64,000 nt of DNA from Mycolicibacter minnesotensis. Lineage in GTDB: Bacteria > Actinomycetota > Actinomycetes > Mycobacteriales > Mycobacteriaceae. Below are positions 29,278 to 37,491 of the stretch, one piece after another. The notes under the pieces were generated by a model. It worked only from the letters and a program-made list of their open reading frames with translations, made no database searches and was not told the DNA's origin. The translations under genes and the position numbers were made by a program. Each line of letters begins with the position of its first letter. Position 1 is the stretch's first letter. The stretch spans positions 3,968,001-4,032,000 of the forward strand of contig NZ_AP022589.1 in the NCBI RefSeq assembly GCF_010731755.1, given 5' to 3'.

Positions 29278-30178
29278 GAGGCGCGGTAACGGGAGTGGGC
29301 GCGTCGATCGGTGAGGCCTCGTCGTCGGAGAGCGCGCCGGCGGACTCCCGCTTGGCCTTGCGCTTGTCGTGCAGTCGGGCGATCTGAATGGCGAGCTCCT
29401 GCAACAACGTCAGGGTGCAGCCCAGCACGATCATCGAGAACGGGTCTGAGCCAGGCGTGAAGAACGCGGCGAAGACGAACATGGCAAAGATCAGGCCGCG
29501 CCGCCACTCCTTGAGCCGGTCGTAGCTCAGCACGCCGACCATGTTCAGCATGACGATCAACAAGGGGAACTCGAAGCTGATGCCGAACACCATGAGCAGG
29601 TTCAGCAGAAAACCGAAATAGTGGTCACCGGATAAGGCAGTCACCTGGACATCGCTGCCCACGGTGAGCAGAAATCCGAGCGCCTTGGACAACACCAGGT
29701 AGGCCAGGATGGCGCCGGTGACGAACAGCACCGCAGCGGACACGACGAACGTCACCGCGAAGCGCTTTTCCTTGCGGTACAGCCCCGGGGTGATGAACGC
29801 CCATAGGTGGTAGAACCACACCGGGCAGGCCAACACGATTCCGGCAGCCAAGCCCACCTTGAGACGCAGCATGAACTGGTCGAACGGCGCGGTGGCCAGA
29901 AGTCGACACTGGCCGTCGGGGGCGATCGAGGCGCGCGCTGAGGCGGGCAGCTCACAGTACGGTTGGCGAAGCCACTCGCCTAGGCTTTCCAGGCCAAAGA
30001 GCGGCTGGGTGTACCAGATGAAGCCGATGATCGTGGTGAGCACGATGGCTGCCATCGAGATCAGCAGGCGGGTGCGTAGCTCCCGAAGGTGATCGACCAG
30101 GGACATCGTCCCATCGGGATTGACACGGCTGCGCCGTTGCCGAGGATCAAGCCGCCGCAGAACTCCGAGATTGCGCAC
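29270..30178 (-). CDS. tatC: Sec-independent protein translocase subunit TatC
   Basis: A 302-residue membrane protein with six helices. The N-terminal signature [15 protein letters not shown] (about 25-39) forms the twin-arginine receptor face, and the conserved FxxFxFxTPG-type segment reads [11 protein letters not shown]. The charged C-terminal tail ([10 protein letters not shown]) is typical of mycobacteria. GTG start at 30178. It sits between tatA and helY on the same strand. At least one Tat substrate is likely nearby, the lipoprotein at 5609-6949. Confidence 0.97.
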   Translation of the reverse strand: MRNLGVLRRLDPRQRRSRVNPDGTMSLVDHLRELRTRLLISMAAIVLTTIIGFIWYTQPLFGLESLGEWLRQPYCELPASARASIAPDGQCRLLATAPFDQFMLRLKVGLAAGIVLACPVWFYHLWAFITPGLYRKEKRFAVTFVVSAAVLFVTGAILAYLVLSKALGFLLTVGSDVQVTALSGDHYFGFLLNLLMVFGISFEFPLLIVMLNMVGVLSYDRLKEWRRGLIFAMFVFAAFFTPGSDPFSMIVLGCTLTLLQELAIQIARLHDKRKAKRESAGALSDDEASPIDAPTPVTAPHE

Positions 30179-30216
30179 AGTCGAATGGGGCGCGGTCGCC
30201 GCGACGGCGGGACCGG

Positions 30217-30441
30217 TTACGCCGACTGGCCGCCCGGCGGATCGACCCGCTCGGACGCGACGGTGGTCGAGGTGGCAGTCGAATCCGGCTTGCTCTCGTT
30301 CTGCAGCTCGCGGACCTCGGACTTGAAAATGCGCAGCGACTTACCGAGCGAGCGTGCCGCTTCGGGCAGTCGCTTGGCGCCGAACAAAATGACCACGGCG
30401 ACGGCGAGGATCGCCAGGTGCGACGGTCCTAATGCGTTCAC
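30217..30441 (-). CDS. tatA: Sec-independent protein translocase subunit TatA
   Basis: A 74-residue protein. A short N-terminal membrane helix ([20 protein letters not shown], with the FGxxxLP hinge) is followed by an amphipathic helix ([15 protein letters not shown]) and an acidic Ser/Thr tail. It forms the pore-forming oligomer of the Tat system. GTG at 30441 has GGAGG eight bases upstream, a strong ribosome binding site. Operon order pafC - small DUF2510 gene - tatA - tatC - helY. Confidence 0.97.
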   Translation of the reverse strand: MNALGPSHLAILAVAVVILFGAKRLPEAARSLGKSLRIFKSEVRELQNESKPDSTATSTTVASERVDPPGGQSA

Positions 30442-30480
30442 TTTGGTTACCTCCAGACGTCGCCACGATGCTACCGCAGC

Positions 30481-30687
30481 TCACGAGTTCGGCGGTGCAT
30501 CCCGGGGCCGGGTGGCCTCGGTCCAGCGTTGACCGTCGAAATAGCGCAGCAATGCGGCATCCGCTGGGTCGGGATACCAGTCGGGTACCTGGGGCGGCGG
30601 AGCAGCGGCCTTGGCCTTGGCTTTGACCAGGAAGAAGATACCCACGACAACACCCACCATGAGGGCCAGAAAAGCGAAATCGGCCAT
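30481..30687 (-). CDS. Small DUF2510 membrane protein
   Basis: A 68-residue protein with an N-terminal membrane helix (FAFLALMVGVVVGIFFLV), a basic Ala/Pro linker and a C-terminal DUF2510 motif (PDWYPDP...LRYFDGQRWTEAT). Start ATG 30687; an alternative TTG at 30714 overlaps the pafC stop (TTGA). It lies between pafC and tatA, 40 bp from tatA. DUF2510 domains are common on actinobacterial membrane proteins and their function is not known. I do not recall an annotated M. tuberculosis counterpart at this place. Confidence 0.7.
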   Translation of the reverse strand: MADFAFLALMVGVVVGIFFLVKAKAKAAAPPPQVPDWYPDPADAALLRYFDGQRWTEATRPRDAPPNS

Positions 30688-30710
30688 CAGGGTCTCGAGG
30701 GTGTACAGCG

Positions 30711-31661
30711 TCAAGGGCGTACCTGCTCATACATCGCCAGTGCCCCCAACGCTGTGTCTCGCACCCCCGCGACCAGCGATTCCGGTGCCACCACCTGCAC
30801 CTCGTCGCCCATTCCCAGCAGCAGCCGGGTCAGCCATTCTTCGGACGCGTACGTCAGCTGGGCCTCCATCCATCCGTCGGATAGTTGCCCGACCGCCTGC
30901 ATCGGGTAGTACTCGAACATCCATGCCGCCGTCGGCGCCAACCGCACCGTGGCGACCGGTAAGGACGGATCAGCGTCGAACAGCGAGGTGTCGGTGTCGG
31001 CCTGGCGCGCCGGCTCCGGTGGGGCGGCCGGCTCATCGAGCAGTCGTGCCTCGTCGATGCGGTCGAACCGGAACAGCCGCACCCCTTCGGCTTCGCGGCA
31101 CCATGCCTCCAGGTAGCTGTGGGTTCCGATCAGCACCACGCGGATCGGATCGACGACGCGACGCGACACACTGTCGCGCGACGCGGCGTAGTAGTCGATG
31201 GCCAGTGCGCGATGCCGACGCACACCGTCGCGGACCACGTCGGCCGCGGATTCGTCGGCCACCGCCGAGGCAGGTGGCGCCGGTGCGGCGGCCCCGGCTG
31301 CCTCCTCGACCTTGGCGATCGCGCTACGGGCGGCGCGCGGATCGACGATTCCGGGCATGTCGACCAGCGTGCGCAATGCCATGAGCATGGCGGTGGCCTC
31401 GCGCGACGTCAGGCGCAAGGGACGATCCACGCCCGCTGACTCGAACACATCGAGGCGGTCGTCGTAGAACGTCACGTCGATCAGCTCACCGGGCCCGTAT
31501 CCCGGCAGGCCGCACATCACCAACTGCTCCAGATCGGTCTGCAGTTGGCTCAGGCTGACACCGAGTTCCGCAGCGGCCTGTTCCTTGGTGATCCCCGGCC
31601 GGGCCTTCAGGTAGGGCACCATGTTCAACAGCCGGACCAGTCGCTTGGACAGCTGCGTCAT
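30711..31661 (-). CDS. pafC: WYL-domain transcription regulator PafC
   Basis: A 316-residue regulator. N-terminal winged helix (LVRLLNMVPYLKARPGITKEQAAAELG), a central WYL domain (HSYLEAWCREAEGVRLFRFDRI) and a C-terminal WCX extension. With PafB it forms the heterodimer that activates the LexA-independent DNA-damage regulon in mycobacteria. ATG 31661 overlaps the pafB stop by four bases (ATGA), consistent with equimolar synthesis of both subunits. Confidence 0.95.
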   Translation of the reverse strand: MTQLSKRLVRLLNMVPYLKARPGITKEQAAAELGVSLSQLQTDLEQLVMCGLPGYGPGELIDVTFYDDRLDVFESAGVDRPLRLTSREATAMLMALRTLVDMPGIVDPRAARSAIAKVEEAAGAAAPAPPASAVADESAADVVRDGVRRHRALAIDYYAASRDSVSRRVVDPIRVVLIGTHSYLEAWCREAEGVRLFRFDRIDEARLLDEPAAPPEPARQADTDTSLFDADPSLPVATVRLAPTAAWMFEYYPMQAVGQLSDGWMEAQLTYASEEWLTRLLLGMGDEVQVVAPESLVAGVRDTALGALAMYEQVRP

Positions 31662-32653
31662 ACCGGCACCTCCCCCACCCGGGCACTCAGCCGCGACAAC
31701 ACGTCGTCGCGCAACGATGCCGGCTCCAGGACGACGGCGTCGGCACCGTATCCGGCAACTTCCCGCGCCAGCCGATCGTGGGTTCCCATGTCGAGGCCGA
31801 TGATGTCGCCGTCGCGGCCGGCCAGGGGCTCGCGGGCCAGCACCCTGCCGGCGCGGCGCAGTGCCACCGCGCGCCCGTCGGCAACCCAGATACGAGCCTG
31901 TATCCCGCTGGGGGCGTCGCCGACGGCCTCGGCGACGATCACGCGCAGATCGGCAGTGTCGGGTCGGGTGACGGTGTCGGGCGGCCCGATCGGCCGCACC
32001 TTGGGCCCGATCCGCGACAGCCGGAAGGTGCGCACCGCGTTGCGGTCTCGGTCGTGGCCGACCAGGTACCAACGACCGGCGTGGGTGACCACACCCCACG
32101 GCTCCACCGTGCGAGTCACGTAGGGCTCGACCGGCGAGGGCCGGTGCTCGAACTGCACGGCCTGACCGGCCTGGACGGCGTCCATCAAGGCACCCAGCGC
32201 CGGCTCGGCCCGATGCATGCCCTGAAGGGCGGTCGGCGGTGCCACCAAAACATCTGTCCGATTCGAATCCACCTCGACGCCGGCGGCATGCAGTTTGGCC
32301 ACTGCACCCTCGGCGTTGGCGCGCAGCTCCGGTGACTGCCACAGTTGCACCGCGACGGCCACTGCGGCGGCCTCTTCACGGGTCAGGTCAATGGCCGGCA
32401 GGGCGTAAGTGTCGGGGTTGATCCGGTAGCCCTCCACCGTGTCGAACCCGGATGCCTTACCGGTCTCCAAGGGAATGCCCAGGTCACGCAGCTCATTCTT
32501 GTCGCGTTCGAACATCCGAGAAAAGGCGTCGTCGCTGGGGCTGTCGCCGTAGCCGACCACGGTGGCCCGAATCTTCTCGGCGGTGAGGTAGCTGCGGGTG
32601 GACAGCAACGCGATCACGAGATTCAGGAGTCGTTCGACCTTGGCGGTGGCCAT
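31658..32653 (-). CDS. pafB: WYL-domain transcription regulator PafB
   Basis: A 331-residue partner of PafC. N-terminal winged helix (KVERLLNLVIALLSTRSYLTAEKIR), WYL domain with GRWYLVGHDRDRNAVRTFRLSRI, and a WCX domain. Start ATG 32653 matches the family length; the open frame continues upstream without resemblance to the family. It is separated from pafA by an extra gene for a secreted protein, whereas I recall pafA and pafB being adjacent in M. tuberculosis (Rv2097c/Rv2096c). Confidence 0.95.
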   Translation of the reverse strand: MATAKVERLLNLVIALLSTRSYLTAEKIRATVVGYGDSPSDDAFSRMFERDKNELRDLGIPLETGKASGFDTVEGYRINPDTYALPAIDLTREEAAAVAVAVQLWQSPELRANAEGAVAKLHAAGVEVDSNRTDVLVAPPTALQGMHRAEPALGALMDAVQAGQAVQFEHRPSPVEPYVTRTVEPWGVVTHAGRWYLVGHDRDRNAVRTFRLSRIGPKVRPIGPPDTVTRPDTADLRVIVAEAVGDAPSGIQARIWVADGRAVALRRAGRVLAREPLAGRDGDIIGLDMGTHDRLAREVAGYGADAVVLEPASLRDDVLSRLSARVGEVPV

Positions 32654-32690
32654 GACAGAACAGGATAAGGCTCGCGGGTTACGCGAATGT

Positions 32691-33182
32691 TCACATGCGG
32701 TCCGCGGGCGCGCAGGACAGGCCTGGGAAGTCCCAGGTGCTGCACTGGTAATCGGAGAATTCGGGGTCCCCGGTCTGCGGCTGGCCCTCAAGTTCGGCGT
32801 GCGCCGAGGCCTTCGCACCGTAAACGCCGGGATACAGCGGCATCAGCGTGTGGTCGTTGGGAAACGTCACCGAGAAGCTATCGCCGTCGTGCACCTCACG
32901 GGTCTCGTGGTATGTCAACGTGTGTGACGGCCCGGCCAGCTCCAAAGGTGCACCGGAGGCGGTCAGATGCATCTGAATCATCAGCGCGGTCCCGGGCCGA
33001 ACGGTGTGGCAGTCCCTGACGTCAACGCGGCTGCCCACGTAGTCGGCCCCGTCGACGGAGTAGACGAACGGTTTGACGACGCTGAACTGACAGGCGACGA
33101 CACCGTCTGCATGTGCGGCCGGGGCCGCCGCCACGGCGGCGGCCATGGTGAGCAGCACGGCGAGGCCACTCAGTCGGGTCAT
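32691..33182 (-). CDS. Secreted protein of unknown function inserted between pafA and pafB
   Basis: A 163-residue protein with a Sec signal peptide (MTRLSGLAVLLTMAAAVAAA, cleavage likely after AHA-D about residue 27). The mature domain has four cysteines (ACQFS, RDCHTV, QCSTWD, LSCAP), probably two disulfides, and a beta-rich look. No family is recognised. ATG 33182 lies eight bases after the pafA stop, and the gene ends 37 bases before pafB, so it is placed within the operon. A secreted protein between the Pup ligase and its neighbouring DNA-damage regulators is unexpected. Confidence 0.8.
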   Translation of the reverse strand: MTRLSGLAVLLTMAAAVAAAPAAHADGVVACQFSVVKPFVYSVDGADYVGSRVDVRDCHTVRPGTALMIQMHLTASGAPLELAGPSHTLTYHETREVHDGDSFSVTFPNDHTLMPLYPGVYGAKASAHAELEGQPQTGDPEFSDYQCSTWDFPGLSCAPADRM

Positions 33183-33190
33183 CGCGCCCG

Positions 33191-34552
33191 TCACATGCTC
33201 GCGATCAGGCGCTTGACCCGCTCGTCGACCGACCGGAAGGGGTCCTTGCACAGCACGGTGCGCTGCGCCTGATCGTTGAGCTTGAGGTGCACCCAGTCGA
33301 CGGTGAAGTCGCGGCCGGCTGCTTGTGCGGCACTGATGAATTCGCCACGTAGCTTGGCGCGAGTGGTCTGCGGTGGGGTCTCGACCGCCGCGTCGACGTC
33401 CTCGTCGGTGGTGATGCGTGCGGCCAACCCTTTGCGCTGCAGCAGGTCGAACACGCCGCGGCCGCGCTTGATGTCGTGGTAGGCCAGGTCCAGCTGCGCG
33501 ATCTTGGCATCGGACAGCTCCATGTTGTAGCGATCCTGGTAGCGCTGGAACAGCTTTCGTTTGATCACCCAGTCGATCTCGGTGTCGACCTTGGCGAAGT
33601 CCTGCGTTTCGACGGCGTCGAGCTGGCGCCCCCACAGGTCGATGACCTGCTCAAGCTGCGGGTTGCTGGCCGCCCGCGTCTGCACGTATTCCACGGCTCG
33701 CCCGTAGTACTCACGCTGGATATCCAGCGCACCGGCTTGGCGCCCACCGGCCAGGCGCACCGGCCGGCGGCCGGTCATGTCGTGACTGACCTCGCGGATC
33801 GCCCGGATCGGGTTGTCCAGCGAGAAATCGCGGAAGGACACCCCGGCCTCGATCATCTCCAGCACCAGCGACGCGCTGCCCACCTTGAGCAGCGTCGTGG
33901 TCTCCGACATGTTGGAGTCGCCGACAATGACGTGTAGGCGCCGGTACTTCTCGGCGTCGGCGTGCGGCTCGTCGCGGGTGTTGATGATCGGGCGGGAGCG
34001 GGTGGTCGCGCTGGAGACGCCCTCCCAGATGTGCTCGGCACGTTGGGACAGGCAGAACGTGGCGGCTTTGGGAGTCTGCAAAACCTTGCCGGCGCCGCAG
34101 ATCAGCTGGCGGGTGACCAGGAACGGCAGCAGCACGTCAGAGATTCGGGAGAACTCCCCGGCCCGCACGATCAAGTAGTTCTCGTGGCAGCCGTAGGAGT
34201 TGCCGGCGGAGTCGGTGTTGTTCTTGAACAGGTAGATGTCGCCGCCGATCCCCTCATCGGCCAGCCGCTGCTCGGCGTCGATCAACAAGTCTTCGAGCAC
34301 CCGCTCGCCGGCCCGGTCGTGAGTGACCAGCTGAATCAGGTTGTCGCACTCGGCGGTGGCGTACTCGGGGTGACTGCCGACATCGAGGTATAACCGAGCC
34401 CCGTTGCGCAAGAACACATTCGAGCTACGACCCCAGGACACCACCCGGCGGAACAGGTACCGCGCCACTTCATCGGGCGACAGTCTGCGATGGCCGTGGA
34501 AGGTGCAGGTGACACCGAACTCGGTCTCAATGCCCATGATTCTGCGCTGCAC
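33191..34552 (-). CDS. pafA: Pup--protein ligase PafA
   Basis: A 453-residue ligase that attaches prokaryotic ubiquitin-like protein Pup to lysines of proteasome targets. The glutamine-synthetase-like fold is evident: GIETEFG near the N-terminus (metal/ATP site), [15 protein letters not shown] with the catalytic acidic residues, [17 protein letters not shown], and the C-terminal domain with [21 protein letters not shown]. Nearly identical to recalled M. tuberculosis PafA. Start GTG 34552 (MQRRIMG). The usual proteasome genes prcBA, pup and dop are not in this window. Confidence 0.97.
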   Translation of the reverse strand: MQRRIMGIETEFGVTCTFHGHRRLSPDEVARYLFRRVVSWGRSSNVFLRNGARLYLDVGSHPEYATAECDNLIQLVTHDRAGERVLEDLLIDAEQRLADEGIGGDIYLFKNNTDSAGNSYGCHENYLIVRAGEFSRISDVLLPFLVTRQLICGAGKVLQTPKAATFCLSQRAEHIWEGVSSATTRSRPIINTRDEPHADAEKYRRLHVIVGDSNMSETTTLLKVGSASLVLEMIEAGVSFRDFSLDNPIRAIREVSHDMTGRRPVRLAGGRQAGALDIQREYYGRAVEYVQTRAASNPQLEQVIDLWGRQLDAVETQDFAKVDTEIDWVIKRKLFQRYQDRYNMELSDAKIAQLDLAYHDIKRGRGVFDLLQRKGLAARITTDEDVDAAVETPPQTTRAKLRGEFISAAQAAGRDFTVDWVHLKLNDQAQRTVLCKDPFRSVDERVKRLIASM

Positions 34553-34613
34553 GCCATCGAGCGTACTGGTTGAGCCAGCGCGGCGGGGCTCAGGCGGGTC
34601 GGTGGCGTGCCGC

Positions 34614-35237
34614 TCAGGCCGGCGGCTTGGCCGGGGCCTGAACGTTCTCCAGCACCACCTCGGCCACCTGCCGCATAGTGGTTCGCTTGTCCATCGCAGC
34701 GCGCTGGATCCACTTGAAGGCCTCGGGCTCGGTGAGGCCGTGCGCGGTCTGCAGCACACCCTTGGCGCGCTCGACGAGCTTGCGGGTCTCCAGCTGCTCG
34801 GCCAGCGTGCTGACTTCGCGTTCCAAGGCGGTGATCTCGTCGGCCCGGCTGACTGCCAGCTCGATGGCCGGGACCAGGTCCCCGGCGGTGAACGGTTTGA
34901 CCAGATAGGCCATTGCTCCGGCGTCGCGGGCCCGTTCCACCAGGTCGCGCTGGCTGAACGCGGTCAGGATGACGATCGGCGCGATGCGTTTGGCGGCGAT
35001 CTCCGACGCAGCGTCAATGCCGTCGCGGCGCGGCATCTTCACGTCCAGGATCACCAGATCGGGACGCAACTGCTCGGCCAGCTCGACGGCCTCCTGGCCG
35101 TCACCGGCCTCGCCGACCACCTCGTAGCCCTCTTCGCGCAGCATCTCGGCGAGATCCAGCCGGATCAGCGCCTCGTCCTCGGCGATCACCACCCGCCGGG
35201 TGGGGCGCGGGCTGCTGGCGGGCGTGGGCTCGGTCAT
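34614..35237 (-). CDS. pdtaR: ANTAR-domain response regulator PdtaR
   Basis: A 207-residue cytoplasmic regulator. Receiver domain (about 16-130) with acidic pocket AEDEA, phosphoacceptor Asp in [13 protein letters not shown] and Lys in YLVKPF. A coiled linker leads to the ANTAR RNA-binding domain ([23 protein letters not shown]). With its kinase PdtaS it controls antitermination of target mRNAs. ATG 35237; the AGGAGG just upstream is only one base away, an unusually short spacing. It matches recalled Rv1626 and marks the switch from the Rv20xx block to the Rv16xx block. Confidence 0.95.
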   Translation of the reverse strand: MTEPTPASSPRPTRRVVIAEDEALIRLDLAEMLREEGYEVVGEAGDGQEAVELAEQLRPDLVILDVKMPRRDGIDAASEIAAKRIAPIVILTAFSQRDLVERARDAGAMAYLVKPFTAGDLVPAIELAVSRADEITALEREVSTLAEQLETRKLVERAKGVLQTAHGLTEPEAFKWIQRAAMDKRTTMRQVAEVVLENVQAPAKPPA

Positions 35238-35318
35238 GCCTCCTATTCTGTCCTGGCTGCCGGTTGGGGCAACCCCGAGGGGCATCGTCTAAGGTAGGAA
35301 ACCGCGCGCCAGCGCCGG

Positions 35319-35395
35319 GCCCTCGTATCCCAACTGGCAGAGGAAACGGATTCAAAACCCGTGCAGTGTGAGTTCGAATCTCACCGAGGGCACCA
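35319..35395 (+). tRNA. tRNA with CAA anticodon (Leu by anticodon), class-I-like fold, CCA encoded
   Basis: Perfect 7-bp acceptor stem GCCCTCG/CGAGGGC, T arm GTGAG-TTCGAAT-CTCAC, discriminator A and encoded CCA (35393-35395). The D arm has three good pairs plus one C-A mismatch. The anticodon stem has four good pairs plus an A-C mismatch next to the loop TTCAAAA, so the anticodon is CAA (35353-35355). The variable region is only five bases (35363-35367), whereas leucine tRNAs normally have a long variable arm. It may be an unusual actinobacterial tRNA, or its identity may differ from Leu. Confidence 0.85.
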
Positions 35396-35403
35396 CAAGC
35401 AGC

Positions 35404-35677
35404 ATCCTCGCCCCCTTAGTGGGCGGCGCACTCGCCACAGTCCGTGCCAGCCTGCCCAGGGGCCTCGCGGAATTCGACGAGGGCGGAGTAGCCAACGGCA
35501 TCGGCCTCATGCCTAAAGCCACCATTCAGCCCGAACGCATCCTGCCCAACCGGGCAGACCGCCAACCGCAAGCGCCTCCTCAACCTCCTCGGCGGCAATC
35601 GCACCACCCACACACCCATCACCGTCTACGGAGCCGACCCGAACACCGCCAACGACATCAGGGAGTGGCTGTCCTAG
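35404..35677 (+). pseudogene. Broken C-terminus of a phage tape-measure protein
   Basis: In frame 1 the DNA encodes LAEFDEGGVANGIGLMPKAT then QPERIL, the typical FDxGG...PERVL ending of siphophage tape-measure proteins. Close to 35550 the match shifts to frame 2, where it continues as QTANRKRLLNLLGG and ends ITVYGADPNTANDIREWLS with a stop at 35675. The fragment therefore carries a frameshift and lacks everything before the last 90 residues or so. It starts directly behind the tRNA, as expected for a decayed prophage at a tRNA attachment site. The family call rests on pattern recognition only. Confidence 0.65.
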
Positions 35678-35706
35678 CTGGACGCGTAGGAGCAAAAAGC
35701 AACGAA

Positions 35707-35733
35707 GGCCGGCCCCGGACATTGGGGGCGGCC
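35707..35733. terminator. Strong hairpin after the tape-measure remnant
   Basis: GGCCGGCCCC, a seven-base loop and GGGGGCGGCC pair over nine to ten bases with one irregularity. On the minus strand it is followed by TTCGTTGCTTTTTG, a T-rich tail, so it could terminate minus-strand transcription of the tRNA-like fragments. On the plus strand it follows the tape-measure stop. Confidence 0.45.
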
Positions 35734-35735
35734 CT

Positions 35736-35818
35736 CCTTGTCACGTCACGCGGGTGTTCTACCGCTGAACTACGGGCCCATGAGTCGCCCCGACGGGATC
35801 CGAACCTGCGCCTTTCGC
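35736..35818 (-). pseudogene. Two tRNA-like fragments in tandem
   Basis: Reading the minus strand, positions 35818 to about 35784 resemble a tRNA 3' half, with a T-loop TTCGGAT flanked by an imperfect stem and CGGGGCG. Immediately after, 35779 to 35736 resembles a tRNA 5' half: GGGCCCG acceptor strand, TA, a D arm GTTC-AGCGGTA-GAAC and an anticodon-loop-like GTGACGT (GAC, valine if real). The 5' half then loses pairing, so neither can fold into a full tRNA. Tandem tRNA pieces are typical of phage or mobile-element tRNA clusters. Confidence 0.55.
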
Positions 35819-35842
35819 ATTGTCAGAACAGCCCGGTCCCGA

Positions 35843-36169
35843 TCAGCCGTCGATGTGGCCGGGCTGTCCGAACGGGATACTGCCGGCGTCGATGGTCACG
35901 CAGCGGCCAGTCGCAGGTACAAATCCACCCACGCCGCCGTACCCGTTCGAAAACGAGTAGCCGGACGTGTGCCAGCAGCGCCGCCAAGTGCCATCCTCGC
36001 GGATCGGCTCATCGCACCACTGCGTCGTCCCGAACGCATCCGACTGGCAACGCGTGCCCGGGTCGCCCGGAATACCTGGGTCGGCCGCCGCAGGCGCGGT
36101 GCCCATCACGCCGACTGTCACCAGCGCCACCGAGGCGAACAAAAGTCCACGAATACATCCCACGGTCAT
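35843..36169 (-). CDS. CDGP-domain-like secreted protein
   Basis: A 108-residue protein with a signal peptide (hydrophobic to about residue 25, cleavage near AAA-DP). The mature part contains WCDEPIREDGTWRRCW, close to the CDGP...RxDGSW motif of small mycobacterial secreted proteins, with further Cys at TRCQS and GRCVT. It ends GQPGHIDG, similar to the family's EPGHL ending. The function of the family is unknown. It lies in the decayed patch next to phage and tRNA remnants, so it may be cargo or simply a neighbour. The start ATG 36169 has AAGG very close upstream. Confidence 0.75.
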   Translation of the reverse strand: MTVGCIRGLLFASVALVTVGVMGTAPAAADPGIPGDPGTRCQSDAFGTTQWCDEPIREDGTWRRCWHTSGYSFSNGYGGVGGFVPATGRCVTIDAGSIPFGQPGHIDG

Positions 36170-36519
36170 TACCTTATTCGCCTTTCGCTGACATGGTTCG
36201 TGAAATCTCCAAGGTTGAGACGGTCAATCGCTTGCTTGCGACGTTCGTCAGTCACGAAGCGTGTAGCGCTGGTGGCCGTTAGGCTCGCGTGTCGCGCCAG
36301 GGCGTGCGCCGTACGCATTTTGGCCCCGTTCTGTAGGAGAGCGTCGCAGCACCAGGCCGCCTCGAGCCGGGCCAATCGCTATCTCGCATCCGGTATCTCG
36401 CCGCAGCCTCCCGGTCCCCGGCATCCCCGGGTCTCGAATGGTTTACCAATGTCGCCCCCAACGGACAGCGCCGAACCTAGACTCGGCCACGCCGGGGTCG
36501 CGGCAGCCGAGGAGGGCCA
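36170..36519. other. 350-bp stretch without a convincing gene
   Basis: On the minus strand 36169-36375 is open for 68 codons (TTG start). Its stretch ARHASLTATSATRF is faintly like the box-II motif of tyrosine integrases, but with Phe where the catalytic Tyr should be. No ribosome binding site supports it. The right part (36376-36519) should hold the promoter of the gene at 36520, with TAGACT at 36478 as a possible -10 element. Nothing else is recognisable. Confidence 0.4.
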
Positions 36520-37080
36520 TTGAGGAAATCCGTGCTGGTTGTGCTGACCATGCTGTTGGTCGCGGCGATCTGTTTTCTCCTCTGGCCCTCGGATCACTCG
36601 CAGGACAACGGGCACGCGCCGCCCATGGTGCGGGTGCAGTCCGAAGCCGCCCCCGGCCGTGACGGCGGTATCGGTGGCAACCTTCTGCAGCGTGACCCGC
36701 TTCAAGACGCCTTTCGCGCACCCGACCAGGACGACTGCGAGTCATGCCAGCTGCCCTTTGTGCCGTTCTTCGGGACACGGGCCGGAGTCAGCTGCGAGAT
36801 CAACTACCGACGCGGCGAGCTGCGCGACTCTGCGTACTGCATGTCGATGAACCCACCGCAGCACGTGACGATGGACACCGACGGGGAGTTGGCGATCTGC
36901 GGTGACAATGTCGAGTGCCTGTCCGATCCGCCCTACGATCAACCGACGCTCCCGTTCGGCCAGAGCGCGGGTGCCGGGCCGTTCACCTGCCGGTCGGAAG
37001 CCACCGGCGTGACCTGCACGGTCAGCCCCTCCGAACGCGGCTTCGCGATCTCCTCCGCCGGCATCGAGCCGGTGGGCTGA
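36520..37080 (+). CDS. Membrane-anchored or secreted cysteine-rich protein
   Basis: A 186-residue protein with an N-terminal hydrophobic helix (about 4-21) and no lipobox, so it is an anchored or secreted protein. The outside domain has about nine cysteines, including DCESCQLP, VSCEIN, AYCMS, AICGDNVEC and FTCRSEATGVTCTV. The last motif and RGFAIS recall a C-terminal domain shared by many mycobacterial lipoproteins, including LppI here. Start TTG 36520 follows GGAGGG; GTG 36532 is an alternative. Its stop is eight bases from the convergent UPF0060 gene. No function can be named. Confidence 0.7.
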   Translation: MRKSVLVVLTMLLVAAICFLLWPSDHSQDNGHAPPMVRVQSEAAPGRDGGIGGNLLQRDPLQDAFRAPDQDDCESCQLPFVPFFGTRAGVSCEINYRRGELRDSAYCMSMNPPQHVTMDTDGELAICGDNVECLSDPPYDQPTLPFGQSAGAGPFTCRSEATGVTCTVSPSERGFAISSAGIEPVG

Positions 37081-37087
37081 CTCCCGC

Positions 37088-37414
37088 TCAGCGCGGCCAA
37101 TACATGATCACGCCCACCCCAATCAGACAGATCAGCGCGCCCAGGACATCGGCACGGTCGGGCCGGAATCCGTCGAACGCCATTCCCCACACCAACGATC
37201 CGGCGACGAACACCCCGCCGTAGGCGGCCAGGATTCGGCCGAACTGCGCGTCGGGTTGCAGGGTGGCCACGAAACCGTAGAGGCCCAGGGCGATCACCCC
37301 GGCCCCGGCCCACAGCAGGCCACGATGCTCGCGTATCCCCTGCCACACCAGCCAGGCCCCACCGATCTCTGCGATGGCGGCCAACACGAACAACGCCACG
37401 GAACGCATCACCAT
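37088..37414 (-). CDS. UPF0060 (YnfA-like) small membrane protein
   Basis: A 108-residue protein with four helices. Family features are [12 protein letters not shown] near the N-terminus, [25 protein letters not shown] in the middle and the DGFRPDR loop before the last helix. It is related in fold to small multidrug resistance proteins but has no proven substrate. ATG 37414 (MVMRSV) matches the length I recall for Rv2639c; a GTG at 37435 would overlap the promoter of the divergent cyclase gene. Confidence 0.9.
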   Translation of the reverse strand: MVMRSVALFVLAAIAEIGGAWLVWQGIREHRGLLWAGAGVIALGLYGFVATLQPDAQFGRILAAYGGVFVAGSLVWGMAFDGFRPDRADVLGALICLIGVGVIMYWPR

Positions 37415-37491
37415 GGTCGGTGACCTTAGACGCACCCCATCTAGCTGCGGAAACCGCCAACATCCCAGCTCAGCGCATTAGGCTGTCGGTT

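Noticed and set aside
32653..32818. N-terminal extension of PafB
   Set aside because: The upstream codons overlap the secreted-protein gene and do not resemble any PafB, and ATG 32653 gives the family length.
35741..35779. Functional tRNA-Val
   Set aside because: Pairing is lost after the anticodon loop, and no variable or T arm follows in the right place.
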